From the NCBI GenBank assembly GCA_003248865.1, contig QFPK01000030.1, forward strand, positions 1-23,243: a DNA stretch of 23,243 nt. The letters are read 5' to 3'. Source of the stretch: Sphingomonas sp. GTDB taxonomy: Bacteria; Pseudomonadota; Alphaproteobacteria; Sphingomonadales; Sphingomonadaceae. The notes below the pieces were generated by a model. That model had not been told where the DNA came from and searched no databases. It was given only the letters and a program-made list of their open reading frames with translations. Shown here in pieces: positions 18,130-23,243 of the stretch. The position numbers and the translations under genes were made by a program. Within the stretch, counting starts at the first letter, position 1. Each line of letters begins with the position of its first letter.

Positions 18130-19251
18130 ATGAAGATTGCAGTGCTGGCCGAAACGGCCGCCGGGGAAAAGCGTGTCGCCGCGACCCCGGAAACCGTGAA
18201 GAAATATCTCGCGCTGGGCGCGACCGTGGCCGTGGAAGCCGGCGCTGGCGCCGGTGCGAACATTCCCGATTCGGCGTTCAGCGATGCCGGGGCGACAGTG
18301 GGATCCCGTGGCGAGGCGCTGTCCGGCGCAAGGCTGGTGCTGGGCGTGCAGGGGCCCGACCCCGCCGGTCTGCCGTCGGGCGTGACGCTGGCCGCCAGCC
18401 TGAACCCCTATCAGTCGAAAGAGCGGCTGTCCGCCTATGCGGCCGGCGGGGTAGAGGCGCTGGCGATGGAGTTCATGCCGCGCATCACACGCGCGCAGTC
18501 GATGGACATCCTGTCGTCGCAGGCGAACCTGTCCGGCTACAAGGCGGTGATCGACGCGGCCGAGGCCTATGGCCGGGCCTTCCCGATGATGATGACGGCG
18601 GCCGGCACCATTTCGGCGGCGCGGGCCTTCATCATGGGCGTGGGCGTTGCCGGGCTTCAGGCCATCGCCACGGCGCGGCGGCTGGGGGCGGTGGTGTCCG
18701 CGACCGACGTGCGGCTGGCCACCAAGGAACAGATCCTGTCTCTGGGCGGCAAGCCCGTCTTCATTGAGGATGAGGAAACCAAGGCGGCCGAGACGGCCGG
18801 CGGCTATGCCAGGGAAATGTCGGACGCCTACAAGACGAAGCAGGCCGCCCTGGTGAGCGAGACCATCGCTAAGCAGGATATCGTGATCACCACGGCGCTG
18901 ATCCCCGGGCGCCCCGCGCCGCGGTTGGTGACGGCCGCGCAGGTCGCCACGATGAAGCCGGGATCGGTGATTGTCGATCTCGCGGTGTCGCAGGGCGGCA
19001 ATGTGGAGGGATCGAAGGCGGACGAGCGGGTGGTGACGGACAATGGCGTCATCATCCTGGGCTTTTCCAACTACCCGAGCCGTCTGGCGGCGGACGCATC
19101 CGCCCTGTTCGCGCGCAACCTGCTGACCTTCGTCACCACCTTCTGGGACAAGGATGCGGGTGCGCTGGTTCTGCCGGACGACGATGAAATCGTGAAAGCC
19201 ATCAAGGTGACCGGGGGCGGCCAGATCGTCCACCCCGGCCTTCAGGGCTGA
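18130..19251 (+). CDS. pntAA: NAD(P) transhydrogenase subunit alpha part 1 (NAD(H)-binding)
   Basis: The soluble NAD(H)-binding component (domain I) of proton-translocating transhydrogenase, which moves hydride between NADH and NADP+ using the proton gradient. The 373-residue product begins MKIAVLAETAAGEKRVAATPETV, typical of the family, and carries the GVGVAGLQAIATARRLGA dinucleotide fold (from about residue 174), the mobile-loop region (SDAYKTKQAALVSETIAKQDIVITTALIPGRPAP) and PGSVIVDLAVSQGGNVEGS. It ends before any membrane segment, so the alpha subunit is split, as in Rhodospirillum, Rhodobacter relatives and other alphaproteobacteria. GGGGAATGC precedes ATG 18130. pntAB begins 11 bases after the stop. 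Sixty-seven bases upstream lies the aa3-oxidase subunit IV gene. Confidence 0.96.
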   Translation: MKIAVLAETAAGEKRVAATPETVKKYLALGATVAVEAGAGAGANIPDSAFSDAGATVGSRGEALSGARLVLGVQGPDPAGLPSGVTLAASLNPYQSKERLSAYAAGGVEALAMEFMPRITRAQSMDILSSQANLSGYKAVIDAAEAYGRAFPMMMTAAGTISAARAFIMGVGVAGLQAIATARRLGAVVSATDVRLATKEQILSLGGKPVFIEDEETKAAETAGGYAREMSDAYKTKQAALVSETIAKQDIVITTALIPGRPAPRLVTAAQVATMKPGSVIVDLAVSQGGNVEGSKADERVVTDNGVIILGFSNYPSRLAADASALFARNLLTFVTTFWDKDAGALVLPDDDEIVKAIKVTGGGQIVHPGLQG

Positions 19252-19262
19252 GGAGACCGACC

Positions 19263-19550
19263 ATGGACTTCATCTCCATCCTCTCCATCTTCGTGCTGGC
19301 CTGCTTCGTGGGCTATTACGTCGTCTGGTCCGTCACGCCGGCGCTGCATACGCCGTTGATGGCCGTCACCAACGCCATCTCCTCCGTCATCATCGTTGGG
19401 GCGCTGATCGCGGCGGCATCTGCCGGTAGCCCGGCTGCGAAATGGCTGGGGCTGCTCGCGGTGGTGCTGGCATCCGTGAACATCTTCGGGGGCTTCGCGG
19501 TCACGGAACGCATGCTCGCCATGTACAAGAAGAAGGAAAAGAAGGGCTGA
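19263..19550 (+). CDS. pntAB: NAD(P) transhydrogenase subunit alpha part 2 (membrane domain)
   Basis: The small membrane part of the split alpha subunit contributes helices to the proton channel with PntB. The 95-residue protein has three hydrophobic helices (FISILSIFVLACFVGYYVVW, AISSVIIVGALIAAASA, WLGLLAVVLASVNIFGGFAV) and the family block TPALHTPLMAVTNAIS. The tail FAVTERMLAMYKKKEKKG is the usual positively charged cytoplasmic end. Shine-Dalgarno GAGGAG precedes ATG 19263, 11 bases after pntAA. Its TGA shares one base with the pntB ATG (TGATG), so the two are translationally coupled. Confidence 0.96.
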   Translation: MDFISILSIFVLACFVGYYVVWSVTPALHTPLMAVTNAISSVIIVGALIAAASAGSPAAKWLGLLAVVLASVNIFGGFAVTERMLAMYKKKEKKG

Positions 19551-20965
19551 TGGAGCACGCGTCGGCAACGCCCGCCTGGGCCATGTTCGCCTATCTTGTC
19601 GCGGGCGTGCTCTTCATCCTCGCGCTGCGCGGGCTGTCCAGCCCCGAATCCAGCCGGGCCGGCAACCGCTATGGCATGGTGGGGATGCTGATCGCAGTCG
19701 TCACCACCATCGTCACGCATGATCTGGCCAATATCGCGGAAATCGGCGTCGCCATCGCGATAGGCGGAGCCATCGGCTACATCGTTGCGCAACGCATTGC
19801 CATGACAGCGATGCCGCAGCTGGTGGCGGCCTTCCACAGCCTCGTCGGCCTGGCCGCAGTGCTGGTGGCCTGCGCGGCCTTCCTCGATCCGGTTGCCTTC
19901 GGCATCGCCGACGAAACGGGTTCGATCTTCAGCGCCAGCCGGGTGGAAATGATCCTGGGCGTTGCCATCGGCGCCATCACCTTCTCCGGCTCGATCATCG
20001 CCTTCCTGAAGCTGAACGGCAACATGTCGGGCGCGCCGATCCTGCTGCCGGCGCGGCACCTCATCAATCTCGCGCTGCTGCTGGCGATTGTGGTGTTCAC
20101 CTACGGCTTCTGGAGCGGGCAGCATGCGATCGATTTCTGGCTGGTGGTGGGCCTTGCCTTCCTGATCGGCTTCCTGCTGATCATCCCGATCGGCGGGGCG
20201 GACATGCCTGTCGTGGTGTCGATGCTGAACAGCTATTCCGGCTGGGCGGCTGCGGCGATGGGCTTCACGCTGCAGAACACCGCGATGATCATCACCGGCG
20301 CACTGGTGGGATCGTCGGGCGCGATCCTGTCCTACATCATGTGCAAGGCGATGAACCGCAGTTTCATCTCTGTGATTGCAGGCGGGTTCGGCGCCGAGGC
20401 CGCTGCATCGGGTGGCGCCGCCAAGACCGACCGGCCCTGGAAGCGCGGGAGCGCCGACGATGCCGCCTTCATCATGAAGAATGCCGAGAAGATCATCATC
20501 GTGCCCGGCTATGGCATGGCAGTCTCCCAGGCGCAGCACACGCTGCGCGAGATGGCCGACACGCTGAAGAAGGAAGGGGTGGAGGTGAAATATGCCATCC
20601 ACCCGGTGGCGGGGCGGATGCCGGGGCATATGAACGTGCTGCTGGCGGAAGCGAATGTGCCCTACGACGAGGTGTTCGAGTTGGAGGACATCAACAGCGA
20701 GTTCGCGCAGGCCGATGTCGCCTTCGTGATCGGCGCAAACGACGTGACCAACCCGGCCGCCCAGACGGACAAGTCCAGCCCCATCTATGGCATGCCCGTG
20801 CTGGAGGTGTGGAAGGCGAAGACCGTGCTGTTCGTGAAGCGCTCCATGGGCGGCGTCGGCTATGCCGGTGTCGACAATGATGTGTTCTATATGGACAACA
20901 CCATGATGTTGCTGGGCGACGCGAAGAAGATGACGGACGAGATTGTGAAGGCGCTTGCCCATTAG
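19550..20965 (+). CDS. pntB: NAD(P) transhydrogenase subunit beta
   Basis: PntB holds most of the proton-conducting membrane domain and the NADP(H)-binding domain III. The 471-residue product starts at ATG 19550 (MEHASATPAWAMF), chosen because it overlaps the pntAB stop and matches the family start; the frame is open further upstream inside pntAB. About nine membrane helices lead to residue 280 or so, including THDLANIAEIGVAIAIGGAIGY and IPIGGADMPVVVSMLNSYSGWAAAAMGF. Domain III from about 310 carries IIIVPGYGMAVSQAQH, YAIHPVAGRMPGHMNVLLAEA, FVIGANDVTNPAA and VLFVKRSMGGVGYAGVDN, all NADP-binding blocks. Complete and followed by a terminator at 21032. The operon pntAA-pntAB-pntB is therefore intact. 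Confidence 0.97.
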   Translation: MEHASATPAWAMFAYLVAGVLFILALRGLSSPESSRAGNRYGMVGMLIAVVTTIVTHDLANIAEIGVAIAIGGAIGYIVAQRIAMTAMPQLVAAFHSLVGLAAVLVACAAFLDPVAFGIADETGSIFSASRVEMILGVAIGAITFSGSIIAFLKLNGNMSGAPILLPARHLINLALLLAIVVFTYGFWSGQHAIDFWLVVGLAFLIGFLLIIPIGGADMPVVVSMLNSYSGWAAAAMGFTLQNTAMIITGALVGSSGAILSYIMCKAMNRSFISVIAGGFGAEAAASGGAAKTDRPWKRGSADDAAFIMKNAEKIIIVPGYGMAVSQAQHTLREMADTLKKEGVEVKYAIHPVAGRMPGHMNVLLAEANVPYDEVFELEDINSEFAQADVAFVIGANDVTNPAAQTDKSSPIYGMPVLEVWKAKTVLFVKRSMGGVGYAGVDNDVFYMDNTMMLLGDAKKMTDEIVKALAH

Positions 20966-20980
20966 CGAAGGCGGCCGCGA

Positions 20981-20997
20981 TTAGCGCGAAGCGCTAA
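20981..20997. repeat. Small palindrome after pntB
   Basis: TTAGCGC (20981-20987), loop GAA, GCGCTAA (20991-20997): a perfect 7-bp stem lying 16 bases after the pntB stop and before the main terminator. No T-run follows it. Confidence 0.55.
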
Positions 20998-21031
20998 CTC
21001 GCGGACTCGCCGCAGCGTTCGGCCGGCACGG

Positions 21032-21062
21032 AAAAGGGCGGGGCGTCAGCCCCGCCCTTTTT
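21032..21062 (+). terminator. Rho-independent terminator of the pnt operon
   Basis: GGGCGGGGC (21036-21044), loop GTCA and GCCCCGCCC (21049-21057) form a perfect 9-bp stem, preceded by four A and followed by five T (21058-21062). It could act in both directions. Confidence 0.92.
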
Positions 21063-21075
21063 GCGTGTCCGACGG

Positions 21076-21140
21076 GCGCGGCTTTGCCGCGCTCTTCCTT
21101 CTTTATCCACACCCCGCCGGACACGGCGGCTTTGCCGCCG
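21076..21140. repeat. Two similar TTT-loop hairpins upstream of the L,D-transpeptidase gene
   Basis: GCGCGGC-TTT-GCCGCGC (21076-21092) and CGGCGGC-TTT-GCCGCCG (21124-21140) are perfect 7-bp hairpins with the same GGC-TTT-GCC core, 31 bases apart. They lie in the leader of the next gene, after the pnt terminator. Seen directly; function unknown. Confidence 0.5.
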
Positions 21141-21221
21141 GCCGGCCCTCCGCAATCCCGCCTTGAGCCGCGTGCGCTCCCGCCCTACAGCCCGCGCAAC
21201 TCCGTCCAGGGATCGCCGCTC

Positions 21222-22211
21222 ATGAAGCCCATCATTCTCGTCGTCGCCGTGCTTGCGCTATCCAGCCCCGCTTTCGCGCAGGGGGCGAAAACCTCCTCGT
21301 CGATCGACACCGATGTCGCTGACCTGAAGCCCGGCCAGTTCATCTGGAACGGCGATCTGGCCCCCGAAGGACCGATGACGGTGATCGTGCACATCCCCAC
21401 CCAGCGCGCCTATGTCTATCGCAACGGCATCCGCATCGGCGTGACCACGGTTTCCACCGGCAAGGATGGCCACAAGACGCCCACCGGCATCTTCACCATC
21501 CTGCAGAAGAACAAGGACCATAAGTCCAACCTCTACAACAACGCGCCCATGCCCTACATGCAGCGGCTGACGTGGGACGGTATCGCGCTGCATGCCGGCA
21601 ATCTGCCGGGCTATCCCGCCAGCCATGGCTGCATCCGCATGCCGATGGAGTTTTCCAAGCTGCTGTATGAAGCCTCGTCCATGGGGATGACGGTGGTGGT
21701 GAGCGACAGGCAAGTGACGCCCGAAGTGGCGGACATCAACGCCTTCCTGGCCCCGGTGACGGCGAAGGGCGTGCCCGATGACCCCAGCCTGCGCCGGCTG
21801 AACAAGGACGAGAACTGGCGCTGGACCCCGGAAAAGTCGCCGACGGGTCCCGTCACCATTGTGCTGTCCACCGACAATGAGCGGGTGATCGTGTTCCGCA
21901 ACGGTGTGGAGATCGGCCGCAGCCGGGTGAAGGTGGCGAAGGATTTCGAGATCGGCACCCGCGCCCTGCAATATGCCGGCACCGATGCAGACGGGAACAC
22001 CCGCTGGATCTACCTCCCGCTGCCCGGCTATGCGCCAGAAAAGGGTCAGATAGACGAGAAGACGGCCGTGCAGGCGATCACGCTGCCCGACGATTTCAAC
22101 CGTCTCGTGCGGTCGGTGATCGGGCCGGGCACCACGGTGCTCGCGACCCATGGCGGGCTGAACAGCGGACAATCCGGCAAGGCGACGACGGTGATCGCAA
22201 CCGACAGCTGA
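21222..22211 (+). CDS. Exported L,D-transpeptidase (YkuD domain) with degenerate second half
   Basis: A 329-residue exported protein of the YkuD family, which cross-links peptidoglycan or attaches proteins to it through a cysteine. The start ATG 21222 (MKPIILVVAVLALSSPAFA, cleavage after A19) is chosen because a signal peptide begins here and AGGGAT precedes it; the frame runs open 46 codons upstream without resembling the family. The catalytic domain (about 50-165) contains H124 in ALHAGNLPG and SHGCIRMP with H135 and nucleophile C137. From about residue 205 a second stretch (GPVTIVLSTDNERVIVFRNGVEIG) resembles the first strands of the catalytic domain (GPMTVIVHIPTQRAYVYRNGIRIG) but has no His/Cys motif. 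No peptidoglycan-binding domain is obvious. The gene follows the pnt terminator and stands alone. Confidence 0.9.
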   Translation: MKPIILVVAVLALSSPAFAQGAKTSSSIDTDVADLKPGQFIWNGDLAPEGPMTVIVHIPTQRAYVYRNGIRIGVTTVSTGKDGHKTPTGIFTILQKNKDHKSNLYNNAPMPYMQRLTWDGIALHAGNLPGYPASHGCIRMPMEFSKLLYEASSMGMTVVVSDRQVTPEVADINAFLAPVTAKGVPDDPSLRRLNKDENWRWTPEKSPTGPVTIVLSTDNERVIVFRNGVEIGRSRVKVAKDFEIGTRALQYAGTDADGNTRWIYLPLPGYAPEKGQIDEKTAVQAITLPDDFNRLVRSVIGPGTTVLATHGGLNSGQSGKATTVIATDS

Positions 22212-22334
22212 CAGTCGGGGGAAAGTTGCCCGGCCGCACGTCTTTGCGGCTGGAAACCTTAACCCCGGTCGTCACGGTCGGGAGATTTGACAATTTGTTG
22301 AAGTTTCCGGGCTTCAGCCGCTCTGGACGGCAGC

Positions 22335-22349
22335 TGGCACGCTTCTTGC
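22335..22349 (+). promoter_or_regulatory. Sigma-54 (RpoN) type -24/-12 promoter
   Basis: TGGCACG (22335-22341), four bases, then TTGC (22346-22349) matches the sigma-54 consensus TGGCACG-N4-TTGC, with exactly ten bases between the GG and GC dinucleotides. Transcription would start near 22361, giving a 28-base leader to ATG 22389. A sigma-70 reading (TTGCCA at 22346, N18, TATTTG at 22370) overlaps, but its start point would be only a few bases before the ATG. An inverted repeat ATTGC-N6-GCAAT (22355-22370) covers the predicted start. Upstream, TGAAG-N8-CTTCA (22299-22316) and a CGGTCG direct repeat (22266-22280) are possible activator sites. Confidence 0.65.
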
Positions 22350-22388
22350 CAAAGATTGCATTGACGCAATATTTGGGAAGATCAGATC

Positions 22389-22616
22389 ATGACCATCCGC
22401 CCGGTTGCAGCGCTTGCCGCGCTGCTGATGGCCGGCTCCGCCAAGGCGGGCACCACATTCACCGTCGAGGCGACTGCCATCGGCGCCATGGTGCTGCTGG
22501 GTGCGGTGGGCACCTGCCTTGTGGTGTTCGCACTGCAGGAGCGCAATCGCGAACGGCGGAACGGGTTGGAACCCGTGCGGCTGCGGCAGACGGCACGGCG
22601 TTACAACCAGCCCTGA
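22389..22616 (+). CDS. Small membrane protein of unknown function behind a sigma-54 promoter
   Basis: A 75-residue protein that I do not recognise. ATG 22389 follows GGGAAGATCAG. The first 20 residues (MTIRPVAALAALLMAGSAKA) look like a signal peptide with cleavage near SAKA-GTT. A second hydrophobic helix (about residues 29-50, ATAIGAMVLLGAVGTCLVVFAL) is followed at once by a charged, Arg-rich tail (QERNRERRNG, then RLRQTARRY). If the signal is cleaved, the mature protein would be a short periplasmic segment, one helix and a basic cytoplasmic tail, the same topology as the sorting tail of PEP-CTERM proteins, but no Pro-Glu-Pro is present. The promoter suggests conditional expression. The coding call rests on the promoter, ribosome binding site and topology. 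Confidence 0.6.
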   Translation: MTIRPVAALAALLMAGSAKAGTTFTVEATAIGAMVLLGAVGTCLVVFALQERNRERRNGLEPVRLRQTARRYNQP

Positions 22617-22631
22617 AAAGGGCGCCGTCAG

Positions 22632-22922
22632 CCCCCGAGGAAGCAGTCGAGTCCGGCTACGGCCCGCTCACCGGCCTCTCGAGTGTACACGAGGTGGCCT
22701 GCCATATCCGCTTTGTGGAGGCCGGGGCAATCTCCCGCCTCGCGATGGGGATAGGCACCGAGGAGGCCGCCGCGCGACATCCGGCTGGGCCGTTACGGCG
22801 GCTGGAAAGATGCCGAGCGCATCGCCGTGAATGTCGACATGGTGTGGCGGGAATGGAGCACCACCACCGAAGTGACACCCGCGCAGGAGCAGCTCGGGGC
22901 GAATGGCGAAGATCCGCTTTGA
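22632..22922 (+). pseudogene. Possible frameshifted coding remnant
   Basis: Two adjoining stretches look coding by amino-acid composition and G/C third positions but lie in different frames. The first (about 22632-22770, frame 2) reads EEAVESGYGPLTGLSSVHEV, then ACHIRFVEAGAISRLAMGIG and TEEAA. The second (22776-22922, frame 3) reads DIRLGRYGGWKDAERIAVNV, then DMVWREWSTTTEV, and ends at TGA 22922. A one-base change in the GCCGCCGCGCG run near 22765-22776 would join them. There is no ATG or ribosome binding site at the 5' end, and upstream the frame enters the 75-residue gene. I do not recognise the product. It could be a decayed gene, a sequencing error in an intact gene, or chance. Confidence 0.3.
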
Positions 22923-22984
22923 CGGGCGTTAACGATCTGGGCTGCCGGGGCGAAGGCGGATGGGAATCCGTGTGCGAGTTTGCG

Positions 22985-23239
22985 AGTGAATTGCAAATAA
23001 TTTAACGAAATTATACTGGGTTAATTTGCCAATAGAGGTGAATTTGAGAATCAATATTAAAAACTATGTGCCAATTCTATTCTGCTTCATCTTTAAGTAT
23101 ACTGTGATAATGACGGCGAAAAGCGTTTGTTAACTATATTCCATCTTTTTCATTTTATGAATTTCCCTTATACGGATTTTGGCGGTTCGCGATCCATATG
23201 GGGTGGATCCGTGCCGGCTTCGTTTTGAGGGTTGGAACC
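22985..23239. other. AT-rich non-coding stretch upstream of the next gene
   Basis: Base composition changes sharply from GC-rich to AT-rich at about 22985 and stays so to about 23175. Promoter-like elements are frequent: TATACT at 23012-23017 and GATAAT at 23106-23111, with poor or absent -35 partners. CCATATGG is at 23194-23201. No convincing gene is present; a 31-codon frame from GTG 23038 to TAA 23133 is Ile/Lys/Phe-rich and probably chance. It most likely holds the regulatory region of the gene starting at 23240. Confidence 0.5.
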
Positions 23240-23243
23240 ATGA
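23240..23243 (+). CDS. Probable start codon of a gene beyond the right edge
   Basis: ATG at 23240-23242 is preceded by GAGGGTTGG (23227-23235) at a suitable ribosome-binding distance and follows a long non-coding leader. Only one full codon is in the window, so nothing can be said of the product. Confidence 0.35.

Noticed and set aside
21084..21221. 46-codon N-terminal extension of the L,D-transpeptidase
   Set aside because: It covers the hairpin-rich leader and would bury the signal peptide; ATG 21222 starts a clean signal peptide.
22287..22315. TTGACA at 22287-22292 as a sigma-70 promoter
   Set aside because: No -10-like hexamer lies 16-18 bases downstream (the sequence there is GC-rich), so the sigma-54 site at 22335 is the better explanation.
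23038..23133. 31-codon frame starting GTG in the AT-rich stretch
   Set aside because: Composition (Ile, Lys, Phe, Tyr) follows local base composition, and the start is not ATG. AGAGGTG near the start is the only support.

Overview
The window is an ordinary chromosomal core region of a high-GC alphaproteobacterium, most probably a member of the Sphingomonadales. The evidence is the yqeY-dnaG-rpoD order, a eukaryote-type NADP isocitrate dehydrogenase, a three-gene cytochrome bc1 operon with separate cytochrome b and c1, a split transhydrogenase alpha subunit, and a 51-residue aa3-oxidase subunit IV gene just upstream of the transhydrogenase. The taxonomic call is an inference from gene content and protein style; no rRNA gene is present.

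Layout. 1-3774 (minus strand): yqeY, dnaG and the first 481 codons of rpoD, a macromolecular-synthesis operon that runs off the left edge. 3811-9674 (plus): a carbamoyl-phosphate synthase region, carA, a small lipoprotein, a RraB-like RNase E regulator and carB joined by 1-4 nt overlaps or a short palindromic spacer, then greA. 9683-11048: a rhomboid protease (plus) converging on a DUF2306 membrane protein (minus). 11079-12989 (minus): a bidirectional terminator, icd, and a LOG-family phosphoribohydrolase. 13106-15859 (plus): petA, petB, petC and a strong terminator. 15972-18062 (plus): an exported protein of unknown function, a UbiB/ABC1-type kinase and the small aa3-oxidase subunit IV. 18130-21062 (plus): pntAA, pntAB, pntB and a terminator. 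21222-22211: an L,D-transpeptidase-fold exported protein. 22335-23242: a sigma-54-type promoter driving a small membrane protein, a probable frameshifted coding remnant, an AT-rich stretch and the start codon of a further gene.

How the genes work together. The left part supplies replication priming, the housekeeping sigma factor, transcript cleavage (GreA) and carbamoyl phosphate for pyrimidine and arginine synthesis. The right part is energy and redox metabolism: NADPH from isocitrate dehydrogenase and proton-translocating transhydrogenase, quinol oxidation by the bc1 complex, a cytochrome oxidase accessory subunit and a kinase of the family linked to ubiquinone.

There is no CRISPR array, insertion sequence, prophage, tRNA or rRNA gene that I can support. 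The most striking observation is in petB: the residue that should be the fourth histidine ligand of the b hemes (the second axial ligand of heme bH) is lysine, K214. The second is a consensus -24/-12 promoter in front of an uncharacterised small membrane protein. Both can be checked directly.
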